From assembly GCA_028829895.1 (NCBI GenBank), contig CM054183.1, forward strand, positions 73,271,571 through 73,335,570: DNA of 64,000 nt, read 5' to 3'. The notes under the pieces are model-generated. The model did not search any database and was not told the origin of the DNA. It saw only the letters and a list, made by a program, of their open reading frames with translations. How positions within the stretch are numbered: the stretch's first letter is position 1; each line of letters starts with the position of its first letter. Shown here in pieces: positions 36,481 through 49,421 of this stretch. The stretch comes from Sinotaia quadrata. Lineage: Eukaryota; Mollusca; Gastropoda; Architaenioglossa; Viviparidae. A program made the position numbers and the translations under genes.

Positions 36481-38490
36481 TAACTTGTCCAAATTCCATT
36501 GATTCTGACTAGTGCTCATGATTAAACTTGACCTTTTTAGCTTCTATCTCTGACTTTTTCTTTGTGTTATGTTTCCAGGACACACTCCAAGGTACTAAAA
36601 TCTGTTGTGTTTCCTAGTTACATCTTCAAGGGAGTGGTAACACTGTGCTTCTATTTGGCTTTTTTTTTTTTTAATTTTGCCCATTCTTTACTTGTCCAGA
36701 CCTGCCTAAGAATAAAACTGCTCTCAGCAGCAATGCTCTTGTCTGTCAATAGTCTAAATACATTTTTGATCTTTTTATATAGTAAGTTTATTTCATAGTA
36801 ATAATGCAACACATAAAAAAGTTTGGAATAAAATATCTTAAACTAGTCACTAGACTATATTTAAATTATTATTTAAGTGCTAGATTATATGCATTTATGA
36901 TTTGGCTTAAAAATCAATTCAACCCATAATTTTTACACATGAAATCATTTAAAAATAATTCTGAGTATAAACTTGTAATAGGTTTATTTGAACATTGCCA
37001 TTTAAACTGTTATTGAAAACAGCCCAGTTATATCATTTGTACCATTTATATCAGTTATATCCTTTGCCAATATTTCTAATAATGAATTGTTAACCTAGAT
37101 GTCTGAATTTTTACATATTCAATTGTCAAATGTAATTAGAAAAATCAAAATATATATTTTTTTCATTTAATTTGGACAGCAAACCAATTTTCTCTTTATG
37201 TACAGTAATCAGTTCACAAAGTCCACAAAATTTTACTTAGAAAAATAGAAATTTGCAAATAAACACAAAAACATCTTTGCTTAATTATTTTCAAATAATA
37301 TGAGGGACTTGGCAATGTACAGAAAAACTATTAGAAGAACAATGTTAACAGAAAGAATATTACACATAAGTATCACATTTTCATTTTAATAGAGAAACTG
37401 GCTTTTCATGGCGAAAGGCAATGATTGTCAGTCAGTTATAAAATAATTACTAAAGAGGAGGGCAGAGGTCTTAACTGAACAACAATCCATTCTCTGGTTG
37501 TCTTCAAACAATACAGAATAATGACATAAAACATTAGCAATCAAGGAACTATATTTGTCACTAGACAAGTCAGCATTGTAACTGAATTTAGTTTTACTTA
37601 TATTATAACCCATGTGTCAAATCAATGCCAATATTTACTGTAAAATAATAACATACTATTCATAAATGAGACATCAGTCTTTTTATTTCTCATCAGATTC
37701 ATTGTACAGTAGAGGACTTTTTCATTCTATTTCTTGGCAAAACAGCTACTTTTTCTATTGTTCTAACCCTAATTTTTCTACTGTTCAATAATGCCAAATG
37801 ACTTTGTCCAGGTCTCTTGGAATGATCTTCCACTATCTGTTTTCAGTTTTGCTTTTCTTGCTGTAGTCATTTGTGAGGGTTCAAGACTTGGGAGTATATA
37901 AAAGCACAAAATTAAAAAAAATAAAGCACCCAATATAAATCTATCTCTATACCAAAAATGGCTAACACTATTATCTTAAGAGGAAAGAATTGGATATTCC
38001 CCTAATCAACAATCTATGGCTGTACATTCAAATATGCCAAGGGGACAACTCTAAATTAAAAGAATCTGTCTTATAATAGCTAACTGGAACATCTCTTTGC
38101 TAAACCTCTAACTTAACTAACTAAACCTCTTCCTTTCAGCTTTATTGGACTTATTTTGGCTGAGCGCATGTGAAAAGGCTTGGTTTCCCTACCTAACTTT
38201 CATGCTTTTGCTCTATTATGAAATTGCATGTTTTTTCATTACATTATATCTAAGATATTAAATTTCAGTTAGTCATAAGGAACCTCAATGCTAAAATCTG
38301 GAAGCTGAAAGCTAAAATTGTATTTAAAAGTGAAGGTATTAAAACTCACAGGAAGTCTGCATAAAATTTGAACTTAGGAGATAAGTAAGTAAGGAAAATG
38401 TACATGTATAGATGGAAAGACTTATTTAAATTAATAGTATCATGTTCACGGTGATTATTGATAAGGGAAACCACACTTTAATACATTTTA
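36481..38490. other. Intron sequence, nothing recognised
   Basis: AT-rich, with a T13 run near 36660. No exon or repeat boundary supported. Confidence 0.5.
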
Positions 38491-38495
38491 GTTGA

Positions 38496-38566
38496 TTGCC
38501 GGCAGAGAAGGCTCTGTGTGCCAGCTGCGGCACGCGTGCCATAGGTTTGCAATCACTGTTATAGGT
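38496..38566. mobile_element. Possible hAT-type transposon end
   Basis: A GC-rich island (GCCGGCAGAGAAGG, GTGCCAGCTGCGGCACGCGT, GCCATAGGTTTGCAATCACT) in AT-rich surroundings. It resembles terminal sequence of hAT-like elements as I remember them. No partner end or target duplication found. Confidence 0.3.
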
Positions 38567-39539
38567 GGTGGAAGACATTCATTTTAATTTTAATTTTTGA
38601 GAAAAGCACTGATAAATACTATTACATTTTATTTGAGGATTAGATAGGTAAATATCCAAATGTAGAAGAACTGAATAGACCAGTTAGATGTGGGCAATTT
38701 GATTTTGCAGAAGAGTTAGTTCGTATGATAACATGCCTGTTGCTAGAAAAAACTTTATTTCCAGCTCCATGCATTTACTGGTGTTTATCAAGACTGTATA
38801 TTGAGCTATTAACTCTTTCCTTGACAGCCACTATTTATACAGCAGTGTTCTCAAATGATCAGCTTGTATCAACCAGTCAATTTGCTTAGATCTGACTTTG
38901 TACAGTTGGCGGATTATTATGAAGTGACAGCAAAAATGGGTTATCATGCTTGAACTGTTAAATATCACCCACAAAACAAGTCCTAATCAATTTATAATAC
39001 TTATAAAAATTATTCAAAAATCTATTAAAAATTATCCTTACAAAGTGCCTTTGTTCGAAAAACCATGATACATTTTTTAAATCTAAAAACTGAAATGAAT
39101 AAAAATATATTTTTAAAACTATAAACTGAATAAAAGATATTTGGAAAATAGTGTACTCACATAAATTCAAATGAATCCAAACTTTGGTGACTGAACTAAT
39201 TCATAATTACTTTTGCACATTCAAGAACAAACACATATATATGCAAATATAATACAAACACTCTAGAGGTGCATGGCTGTTTAAAGAAAAAAAAAACGTA
39301 TACTAACACTTAATTTGGGCCAAAGGTATAAATATAGAGATGTTGTATTTTATTTTTATTTTTGTTGCATTAGCTACTTATGCTGCTGTAAATGTAATTG
39401 TTATAATCCTGTGAGTGTTAGTATAACAAACAAATGCTTGCAAATAAAAAAAAACACCTTTTCTTTTGGATTGGGTAGGTGGGACTGATAGTGTACTAAA
39501 TTTAAGTTATACTGAGCACAACCCAAATTTGTATCCTTG

Positions 39540-41050
39540 TGGACTTATTGCTTGAGATGTTAACAGCAGCAGTTTCTCTTGGACACCTTCTTAACATGAT
39601 CTCACACATTTTCATTGCAGGAGAGTGCTCTCACAACTTCAGGATGACATTGTTTTCTGTCAGTGATTCCTGCAATGAGTTGTGTGGCAAGTTCATGATG
39701 AAAATCAAGATGAGAAAAACGTTTGTCAGTGCATTGCATTTGAAGTCTGGTCATAAAGTATGAAAGCATCTGTGAGGGTAGACTTTAGAAGAAACCAAAA
39801 AAACGTATTTCCAGACCTTTTAGCAAGTCCATACAGTCATACTTCATTCTCTTCTGGTCATGAATGTCCACCCATTAATGTGAGCAATGTAGTTGAAGAG
39901 GGCTAGATGAAGAAGAGGTTGACAAGCACCACTGGGTCCATGCTTCAGTAAGCTTGTTGGTTCACTGAAGGTTGACAGGAAAGCCACTTGTTTTTTATGA
40001 TGCCACACCACCTTCACCTTGTTGCAGATTTGATACCTATTTCAGCTCTCTACTGTCTTACAGTTCCAAAGGCATAGAACCCTCTCTCTCAAGTAAATCT
40101 TCCATAAGTTTTGGAGATGTAAAAAAAATGTCAAAAACCAAGTCTGTGCATGAAGTCAAGACCTACTGACAGCTTTGTGAGAACATAATGACCAAGTCCA
40201 TTAGGCACTGGCTGGGGTCTTCATAGCCAAGGTAAATTTTGAACTTGCACAAATATTCAGTGTCACTGTCATAGAGTATCAACACTTTGACACCATATTT
40301 GACTGGTTCTGATGGCATGTATTGTACATATGCAAGACACCTGGTAAAACAAATCATTGATTTATCTATAGCCAAATGATGCTCAGGTATGAATTTAGCA
40401 GCAAATGTATTTGCCAGAGTATCTATCACTTCTTCACTTTGAATAAGTAGCGAAAGTTTGAGTCTTCTCTGGCAGGATCTGCCCATCTGTCACTGACATG
40501 AAGATATAAGTCAGGCTGATAAAAGAATTTCTGGCAAAGATCAATTTTATTCCAGCATTGCCAACTACAGGATCTGCTGACCAGTAAAGATCAGTCTCTG
40601 GTAACTGAACAAGCCCATCAAAATATTGCATGCAATATATGCTTTCATATCCACTAGTGCTCTCTACTCAAAGTTAGCACATGTACACCCACCTAGCCGA
40701 AATACAGCATATCTGTTGGTGTTACAGATGATTTTTATCAATAGTGCTTCAGGAAATAACAAAGATAAATAATCCAATCTGTTGCAGTCATTACATAAAG
40801 TCCATCAGGAAACACAGCTCCAGTACCAGATGAATTAATATCATTGACAATAAATAATGTGCAAAGATGTGCAGTCCATTCACTGTCATAATGAATCAGT
40901 GGGTCTGGATCTACTTCAATATTGGAGTCCAACTGGCTATCGCTGTCCTAATTAAAAATAATATCACTTTCATTCTCACTATAATCTGCATTCAAATCAT
41001 GATCTGCCTGCATCTGAAACCCATAAAATGATCCTTCTTCAGTGAATTGA
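39540..41050 (-). pseudogene. piggyBac transposase pseudogene, family 2 copy 1
   Basis: Minus-strand remnants in several frames. From about 41050 comes an acidic N-terminal region, then WTAHLCTLF near 40870, TDLYWSADPVVGNAGIKLIF near 40590, then EEVIDTLANTFAAKFIPEHH and LAIDKSMICFTRCLAYVQYM near 40320-40430 (the first catalytic Asp region, VDE in active members, here IDK). VKYGVKVLILYDSDTEYL follows, and FFTSPKL with RGFYAFGTVRQ decayed near 40060-40110. Stops and frameshifts are frequent. It is a paralogue of the copy at 56320. Confidence 0.85.
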
Positions 41051-42946
41051 AGAAAAATCAATATGATTGAACAGTTAACATAGCATGACTTAGAAGTGCT
41101 ACGAAATGTTGCTGCCATTTTGGAACAAATGAGACCAGCAGGGATAAAATCCTTTCTTTTTTAAAAAAAATAAACAGCACGTTGATGTCATAAACTGATG
41201 TAAAAATGTAATAAGTTGCAATTGGCTTCAAAATCAGCTTCAATTTGACATTATGTTTAAAAAAAGAAGTCTGCTTTTGAAAAAGGAGGGTGGGAAAAGT
41301 CATGTGCTACTTATAATAAACTACAGTCCATTATACATTTGTTTCACACATCATGATTAGCATTTTAGAAACAAATTTGAGTATGTGTATAAGAAATTTT
41401 AAATTTATACATACATTGTTAGTGAGTTTGCAAACATATTCTGAAGAATAATTCACAATGCTTAAGATGTTATCATTATATTTATAAATAGTGGTATGAT
41501 TGTTGTAATTTCTGACATACAATAAAATAATGTTGCAAATTGATGGCAGTATATACAGACTTGTCAATTCAATAATCTTTTTACAAAATCACATATTCAC
41601 CTGAAATGTGATCACAGAAATTGCTAACTTCAATAAAATAATTTTATTTCAATTTACCATTATACTTTGTAGTTTTTCCTTTATCAAAATGTAAAATCTG
41701 CAATTATTATCTTTATAAAGGAAAATAAAATGATCACATTTTAAAAATTAAACTGTATACATATGTAATAATACAATTACAATTTAAATTATATTTATCA
41801 GGGTTAAGTAGGTTTCTTACAAAATAACCTATAAAAAAGGTATACAGACTTGAAAACTTAACACTTAAACAGTAATATCCTCCCACAAGAGATGTGTAAA
41901 TAGCTGGAGGGTGGGGGGAAGAGAGATTACAAAAATTCATGTTAAAAGAAAGCTATAATATTATGAATGTATACTAAGCAGTCTAGAGGGATTGTCACCA
42001 TTTGCTATCTGAATGTTAGCATAAAAAATATAATTTCTGGATAGACTAAGGCAGAGGTCAGGTAAGAACATTTACTCTCACTCCAGGTTGAGGAAAAGAT
42101 GTAATCAAATCTCAAAGTGCAATGATAATTAAGGTAAGTGATGAGCACTTCTGGTTTAGTAGAGAGGTTTGCACAAACATCTGCACAACTTTTAAAACTT
42201 GCTACTTGTTAATGCCATTTACTAAACAAAATGTTTTTATTTTACCAACAAAAAGAGGGATAGACAGATTGACAGTCAGGTGGTACTATACTATTTGTCA
42301 ACAACCTCAACAACAGGTGCCACTGATACAGAATATATGTTAAGGGGGAGATACTGATAGTGGTAAAAAAAGATTCATTTCTTTAAAGATTTTGATGACA
42401 ATGGCTTCTCTTAACCCGTTCATCGTCACTATGAAAAACGCATCCTGGCAGCTCTGTGTCACGCATATTTGCCGCCCAGCAACAATTTTCTCGGTAGCCG
42501 TATTTAAAAATGAAAAGCGAGTGTGATTTGTAATGGATTTTCAAAATTTAAAGTTTAAACTATTATAGACATATTATAGAATTATTAAAGTTTCTTTAAA
42601 AGTTATTTCAAAATTCAAAAATAAGTAAATAATAAAATTTTTTCGTATCTTTCTGTTGAACTTGCAATTTTCATTATCGTTGTTGTATTCCTGGAGGACT
42701 TTACATCGCACCACAAAAATATAAAAGTGTCAAATTTTGTGGGGATGTTTTGGCGATATTTAGGAATTAAATCCAGGGTGTCAGAAGTCCCACCTGTCAG
42801 TCCTAAAACACAGAGCATCAAGCATGCAACCACCAAGTACTTTTACTCAGTGACTACAGTGCCCGAGATGTGTCTGATGAAAGCTTACAAATGTAGAAAA
42901 ATAGATCTCATTTTTATTTATATGACAGTTTACAAGTTCCAGTGAA

Positions 42947-43575
42947 GTGAAGAAATACTAGTTGCGCACATTTCCAGTTGAACAATAATTTTTTTCCAAA
43001 ATCAAAAATGAAGAAGAAAATAGTGTCCTCCCCTACCCAAGAAAATTTTACATGTAGATAACACATATCAGTCAAAGTTAGTGAAGAACAAATTGAAGTG
43101 ACGTGAAGAAATACTAGTTGCACATATGTTCAAGAATATTTTTTTTCAAAAATCCAAGACACAAATGAAGAAGGAAACAATGCCAGCCAATTGCTTGGTA
43201 AAGGTAAGATGATTTATATATAATAAAATTGTACATGTAGATAACACACCAGTCATGGTTAGTGAAGTGAAGTTAAGAAATACTAGTTGCACATATGTTC
43301 AAGAATATTTTTTTTTCAAAAATCCAAGACACAAATGAAGAAGGAAACAATGCCAGCCACTTGCTTGGTAAAGGTAAGATGATTTATATATAATAAAATT
43401 GTACATGTAGATAACACACCAGTCACGGTTAGTGAAGTGAAGTGAAGAAATACTAGTTGCACACAGGTCCTATTCAAGAATTGTTTTTCACAAATCCCAG
43501 TGTAGAAAATGAAGAAGGTAACACTGCTTGGTAAGTTGATTTATATATAAAATAAAATTGCAGATGTAGACTTAG
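42947..43575 (+). repeat. Tandem array inside the piggyBac element, about 165-bp unit, four copies
   Basis: GAAATACTAGTTGC recurs at about 42952, 43108, 43277 and 43447. Units 2 and 3 are nearly identical (CACATATGTTCAAGAATATT, AATCCAAGACACAAATGAAG, AAATTGTACATGTAGATAAC). The array lies between the 3' end of the transposase gene and the left terminus. Confidence 0.92.
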
Positions 43576-43942
43576 TGAAGCAGAAATGCAGATGCAGAAA
43601 ATTTTATTATCATCAGTAAAGTTTAGAAATTTTGTATACTCTGCTATTCTGTATTGTACAATGAATACACAGGTAACTTGTCAGGTAAAAATAAAAAGTA
43701 CTGAGTATGTATTTGATTTCATCAGGAGTAAAAGAAGAAAATATAGGCTACAAATAAATTTTAATATGTAATAATGTAAATGAAAAGAAAAGAAATATAA
43801 AGTATTATGTTGCTGAATTACATATGTTTTATATATATTATATATGTTGTAAATTATGAAAATAAATGTTCAAACAAAATGCTCCTATAATACAAAGAAG
43901 AAAATAGACAAAAACAGGAAAGAAGAATTAGAAAAAAAGAAT

Positions 43943-45640
43943 CTACAGTGTCTGCTTTGAATGAAATTTTTCAAAGCAGGGGATAAGACAGAGGGCAACA
44001 TCACATGTTGACCACAGGTTATGTGTCCTTTTCTCAACATTGTGGTCTGCACAAAGGCGACATCTTTTCCTCGGTGTTGGTTTACTTGTATCAATACGAG
44101 GAAAAAGTGTAATGTAATGTTTACCCATCAGTCTAGATGGTGGAAAACTGTCAGCAGAAGCGTGACCACCTTTAGAAACTTTGACCTCAGGATATTTTTC
44201 TAGTATTTGCTTCAATACTGCATCTCTGAAATCTAGCAATGTCAATGATTTACCTGTGTGTTTCTTGTAAACAACACAGACATTGTACAGTGCAATGTCA
44301 AGAATGTGAAAGAAAACTTTCTTGTACCACCTTATTGTTTTTCTGATGCTAGGGTATGCAGTTGTTACACTGTCAAACAAATCCACCCCTCCCATATATT
44401 TGTTGTAATCACAAATGCAAGCTGGTTTCAGAATTGGTTCTTTTGTTTTGTAATGATTTTTGCATGTATTTATTATTGTACTGTCATGATGCATTGTGCT
44501 TAGCATGAGTATCTGTTTCTTGTCTTGCCATGCAAAACAAGAAATGCCATCACTATGGACAATTGAAATTTGTCCTGGAGTGAGCTTAGTGCCTGGAAAG
44601 TTCTTTGGCATGTCTTTTCTGTTTCCCATGACAGTTCCACATATGTATGTGTTGTTTGCCAAAAGAGTGTGCGCTAGGGTGGGGCTAGTGAAAAAGCGAT
44701 CTGTGTACACCTTGTAATATTTCCCTAGAAGTGGTTCTAAAAGAGTTAGAACAACTTTCTCACCCTGATTTCCATCAGTAAAAGTGTATTCAGTGTCTTT
44801 CCCCGTGTGTATAATGAAATCGTAAACATACCCTGTCAGACTCTCACAAATTTCGTATGATTTGATTCCAAATCTAGCCCGTTTAGATTTTATATACTGC
44901 CTGAATCCTAAACGACCTTTCCACAACATCATGGATTCATCCACACAAATATTTTCTCCAGGCACATAAATGGATGAAAATACTTGTCTGAAATGATCAA
45001 TAATCAATCGAATTTTGTGGATATGGTCAGTAGGATCGGAGACAGCGTTATCACAAAAATGTAGGCAATTTAGTAACAAATAAAATCTAGGGCCAGACAT
45101 TACTTTACGAAATAAAGGTTGGCCATAGGTTTCATCTTTACAAAAATAATGTTTCAATGTGGGTAGTCTACATATTCCCATTAAAAAAAATAAGTGCCCA
45201 AAATTGATATATTTCAGATACCTGTGTATCATGCCATTTCTTGATATGACTTGTAGCACAAAGGTTATCTTGCAAAAGTTGCTGAGATGCATATATATTA
45301 GTGTACTCGACAAAATTCTCTGGTAAAAATGCCTGAAAAATGTCAAGTACTGTAGCATTTTCTGGAAACTGCATTTTTACCCCACTACAGCCTGCAAATG
45401 TTTGAATCTCTGTGCTTGCGACGCATGCGTCACTCGATACACTCAAAATGTCACCATGAGGGTGACCGGTTTCGTTTCTAGATTCAGTAGCATTGGTGTC
45501 ACTTCTTTCATCTCTAAAAGTGGAATATTAGGTTGTTCAATATCCTCTTCTTCTGAAGAAAAACTACTCTCCTCACACTCTGATCCAGCAGTACAAGCAA
45601 ATCCACCTGAAAATGTGCACTTGCCATATTTAGATAGATT
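43943..45640 (-). pseudogene. piggyBac transposase, nearly intact (frameshifted N-terminal part)
   Basis: The long frame (43943-45358, 471 codons, though its first 55 or so are out of the true frame) contains the DDE-type catalytic domain. The three expected aspartates are present: Asp140 (ICVDESMMLWKGR), Asp220 (VYTDRFFTSP) and Asp326 (YMGGVDLFD). A Cys-rich C-terminal finger follows (CRLCADHN ... CDVALCLIPCF--FH). The N-terminal part continues in another frame at 45168-45446 (AFLPENFVEYTNIYASQQLL), the shift falling in an A/T homopolymer near 45183-45190. A second shift near 45500 separates it from an acidic segment (ESSFSSEEEDIEQPNIPLLE) typical of piggyBac N-termini. The enzyme excises and inserts at TTAA. 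Confidence 0.9.
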
Positions 45641-45929
45641 ACGTAATTGTAATGTCTGCCAACTTTCCAGGAAGGATGCAGGGATGTGTTACAAACTGCG
45701 GGAATTCAGTCACATGAGCATCCTAATTATAATATCTAAAGATAGAATTTAGAGCACAGTGGTTGCTGAAGCAGACCACATATTTCTTTCACTCTAGTTG
45801 GATATTTTTTAATAGCATGATCGTTTTAGCCATGCCTGCAGGCGTGGCATCCCATTTTGTCCCTAAGATGTGTATAGAATTTTTTTTATGACGTCAAATT
45901 TATCCTGAAGACGATGAACGGGTTAAATC

Positions 45930-46448
45930 ATTTCTGGATTACCAAGAAGTAAGATTTTAGCTCTGAGCTGCTACAATTTCTGACATTATAGATATCTAAT
46001 AAATATTCTAAATTTTAAAAAGTTATTTAACTTTTTGAAAAGAAAAATTTAATGAAAAACTTTAACTTAAAGAAATAGGTAAAATCATCTTAAACTTCAG
46101 TTTTAAAAAATTGTATAACATAAAATTATTTGTTTAGATTCTCAAAGATGGCATATTTAACAAATCACTGAATGTGGACAAACTGAAAGATTATAGGGAA
46201 TAATGTTCACAATCAATCAACTTCCTTTATGCATTGTTAAAATATTAATTATATTCCTTTTAGAAATCTTTTGACAGTAAGTGCTTTGTGAACTGAAACT
46301 CTTCAGTGACAATGCACAGTTTAAACAAGTTTTAACAGAAATAAAAGAACAATATGTCAGTCAATATGGCTTAAGGCACTTAATAATTATATAGAAAGCA
46401 ATTTTCTGCTTTTCTTTCTTCATTTAAAAAAAATACTAATCCATTAAA
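45930..46448. other. Intron sequence, nothing recognised
   Basis: AT-rich stretch between the piggyBac element and the next HECTD4 exon. Confidence 0.55.
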
Positions 46449-46454
46449 AAATAC

Positions 46455-46656
46455 CTTGTCATAGTCATACTGAGATGAGCAGCGTGGATCAAAACGAAGA
46501 TAAAGGCACCGAGCACCTGGTATATGTACAACTTCTTTAAACTTGTAATTGTCTCGTACTGGGTGAATGGTTTCCACTGTCTTTCCCGATGCCCATGGTG
46601 CTGGAATCCTGAGACCTGCCAAGAATCCTTCTTCTTCATCTTCACGAATCTCAACC
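46455..46656 (-). CDS. HECTD4: HECTD4-like exon, CUB-like beta-sandwich
   Basis: 202 nt, acceptor TAG at 46657-46659, donor GTATTT at 46449-46454. The first base completes a Lys codon. It encodes VEIREDEEEGFLAGLRIPAP, WASGKTVETIHPVRDNYKF and VHIPGARCLYLRFDPRC, ending SSQYDYDK. The E-xHP--DN----V-IPGA--L---FD-RC pattern is shared by CUB-like domains of HECTD4 and ZZEF1. Neighbouring exons favour HECTD4 over ZZEF1. Confidence 0.95.
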
Positions 46657-46659
46657 CTA

Positions 46660-47790
46660 CAAATATATTTTGCAAATCTCACAAAAAAGTCATCACTAGA
46701 TACTGATAAAGGGGAGATGATTACTTAAATTACTGTAGTTCCTACCAATAGTCTGAAAAAAATGTGTGAATCAGAATGGTTGGAGAAAAGGCACATGCAA
46801 GCATGTTGTCTTAGCTAATAGATAAAACATATGTGGAATCTTTGCATGGATTTGGGAAACAAAATCGGAAGTTGGGCATTCCATCTGGTCACAAACAAAT
46901 CTGTGTGGAACTGACCCACTTGATAAATATTCAGATTATAGCCTGAAAAATTAATAGGATAGAGTCTATACGGTTGTGGACAGTTGTTCTGTCTTAAAAG
47001 ATGGTTTGCAATTATATTTAAATCAATCTAGGATATGGCAGACCTTCAACATTACATATCTCTCTGCACACCATAACAATATCTTCTGGACAAGGAGGCA
47101 TGAGTGGGTGTCTCCCTGATGTAAATATGTCACTTCTGTGGAGTTGTCTATATAAAGATCATAATAACTTGATCAAATTACTGCTCTCAGCCATATCATT
47201 TATCACATTCATTGCATTAGACATTTATTAGGTTTTCTGACTGGAACCCTTTCCCTATTTCAAAGACTCATGGAAAATCACCACCCTAGAGCCTGATGTG
47301 CTTGTTTGTGCCAGACACAGTGGGGCCAAAGAGAAGGGCTCCTGTCTCCAACTTTGCCCAAAGGTTTAATATCATCTTATCAGAAGAGGGAGAAATATCA
47401 TTTCATAATTTAAAACTACAAAACTACTTCTATTGGGATGAGTGAAAAATATATGGGTCTCGAATGTAATCTGCCTAGAAGTGCCAAGTAAGCCAAGTAG
47501 GCTGTTGAGTGCAATAAGCCTAATAGTATCAAGAGTTCTAAGGCTATCACTGCATCTTTTGTTGAGCTCGAGTGTGATGAGTCTATAATCTCCCACCCCT
47601 ACATTTAAAGATGACATACATGATTTTACTTCCGGATAATAAACAATTCTAAATAATAATTTTAAAAAAAACATTTTAGATGGTACTTTGAGCAAGCATA
47701 CTTAGGTCAACAAAAGCTTGAGACAATCTACATCTGAAAGCTTAGATTCTTGTCACCACCGCCTGGAAGGGGCAGCAGTCAAGCTGGATC
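46660..47790. other. Intron sequence, nothing recognised
   Basis: No exon or repeat identified. The minus-strand frame at 47372-47695 has protein-like composition (LITLELNKRCSDSLRTLD) but no family I recognise. Confidence 0.45.
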
Positions 47791-47795
47791 ACACA

Positions 47796-47808
47796 CACAT
47801 GCACGCAC

Positions 47809-47874
<66 letters not shown>
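47796..47874. repeat. (CACG)n and (CA)n microsatellite
   Basis: ACGC-type units followed by about 22 CA units. Open frames across it encode only His-Thr/Ala-Arg repeats. Confidence 0.97.
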
Positions 47875-47877
<3 letters not shown>

Positions 47878-48369
47878 TACAAACAATATTTCAATGCAAT
47901 TAACAAAAGTAAAATCTTTAACTAAATCAGATTCATGCAAAATGAACATCAATCAAAATGTTCTTTTTACCATGATGGACCAGACTATTCTTATGAGTAT
48001 GACAAATTTGTAGCCATAAACAGATCTCAACCAGTTCTAAAATTTAATGGACTTTAATAAAAAAAAATTAAATAACTTAACATTTCTTCTGTAGAAAATA
48101 TTAAATTAAATGCTTAAGAAAAAAGTTTTATTCTTAATATATATATATATAAAATACAGAACATTTTAAATGAATTATATTTTTATTGAATGTACATCCA
48201 TATTCTACTTAAAACTTTGATAAATCTATAGCCCTAGGCATATCTGCAAGAAATCTTTTTCTAAGTTGCTTAACTGAAATATCTAAAACAAAATGACAAA
48301 AGCAAAAATCTTGTTTTTTGAGGTAAAACATTAGAATCTGTGATAACAAATAAATAATCATTTTATGAT
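47875..48369. other. Intron sequence
   Basis: AT-rich with a short TA run at about 48139-48150. Confidence 0.55.
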
Positions 48370-48375
48370 ACTTAC

Positions 48376-48485
48376 TTCTCAAAACTAAGAGTTTCTCCTA
48401 TGAGGTCAGCCATGCTATTTTCTGATCCCATGTCAAAATCATCTTCTGGCACAGAGCTTTGATGCCTCTTCAGCATAAGTGCTGC
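48376..48485 (-). CDS. HECTD4: HECTD4-like exon
   Basis: 110 nt, acceptor CAG at 48486-48488, donor GTAAGT at 48370-48375. It encodes AALMLKRHQSSVPEDDFDMG, an acidic linker, then SMADLIGETLSFE plus a split Lys codon. It joins the preceding exon in phase 0 to give a SSQ-AALMLK helix end and leads into the CUB-like unit. Confidence 0.92.
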
Positions 48486-48837
48486 CTGTTTAGAATAAAA
48501 ATAATCACTTTTCAAATAATGTTGAAATTGAATTTATATTCAGCTCAAAAACTCTCTAACCAAAAGAAACAGAATAAGAAATAATGAGGAAAAAAAAAGA
48601 AAGAGAAAATCTGAAATAATAATTCATTTCTTTACTCTATTGTTTGCAGAACTATCCGTAAAGAGAAAAAGTGACAGCTATAATTAGAATCAAACATATA
48701 AGTCATATAGGCTTAAAGAAAATAGAGCAAAGAATATTTATACTAACACAAAATACATTTTTAAGCACTTAATTTATATAACAGGGAAGATAATTAGAAC
48801 TGATTTAGAGACCGTTTTTATTAATATCTGTGATGCC

Positions 48838-48862
48838 ACTTCTCTCTCTCTCTCTCTCTCTC
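48838..48862. repeat. (CT)n microsatellite
   Basis: About twelve CT units. Confidence 0.95.
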
Positions 48863-49360
48863 CAATATTCATATCTCCAAGAGAAACAAGTTTTGGAAAC
48901 CAGCAAAGAAAGCACACTCAAATACAAAAAAGCAATGACAAGTACTATAGCTGCAACGAGTACAATTCAAGAAAAACCTAGCCAGACCAAAAACCACCAC
49001 TATCACAGGAGAATTAGAATTTGCAAAATAAACCAATTATACCATATATTAGTTTGGTTTTGCCATTAGAGTGTTGTGAATTAGTACAACCAATCTTTTA
49101 AGAAAGAATAAAGACATTTGTAAAGTTTATATTTTATTATCATAATATATTCCTTATTCCCTTTTTTCTTATGAATACATATTTTGCATTCAAAAATATG
49201 GAATAAAAATGTATAATTTAAGAAAAATACTACTTTAGGCAATGTGAAAATTGACAATTTATAAATAACTAGAGATAACAGATTTTCAGAAATTACAAAC
49301 ATAACACTCATATTATTTTATGCTCCCAAATATAGCAAGCAAGACCAGAACCAGAGTGTG

Positions 49361-49384
49361 AGATTATATATATATATATACACA

Positions 49385-49421
<37 letters not shown>
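49361..49421. repeat. (TA)n with internal (CA)n
   Basis: TA units, then CACACGCACACACA, then TA units again to 49420. Confidence 0.95.

Larger units (their letters stand above)
42411..45926. mobile_element. piggyBac transposon with intact ends and TTAA target duplication
   Basis: TTAA at 42411-42414 and 45923-45926 flank an element of 3,508 bp (42415-45922). The ends are perfect 13-bp inverted repeats: CCCGTTCATCGTC on the left, its reverse complement on the right. It carries one minus-strand transposase gene (43943 to about 45640) and a four-unit tandem array at 42947-43575. TTAA duplication and CCC-starting ends are the hallmarks of piggyBac. Confidence 0.95.

Noticed and set aside
38814..38960. 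Short TTAA-bounded segment, possible piggyBac MITE
   Set aside because: The two ends (CTCTTTCCTTGACAG and CAGTTCAAGCATGA) match too poorly to call inverted repeats.
45402..45752. 116-codon plus-strand frame at the piggyBac N-terminus
   Set aside because: Antisense of the acidic N-terminal part of the transposase, which has the family motifs.
46455..46656. ZZEF1 as the identity of the gene
   Set aside because: The CUB-like motif is shared by ZZEF1, but the neighbouring exons (VEGDTVTFSFEMRSGREHNT, RPSIK, PFF-DYH) follow the HECTD4 order and no ZZ-finger or EF-hand is present.
47718..48013. Open frames with His-Thr repeats
   Set aside because: They are readings of the CACG/CA microsatellite, not proteins.
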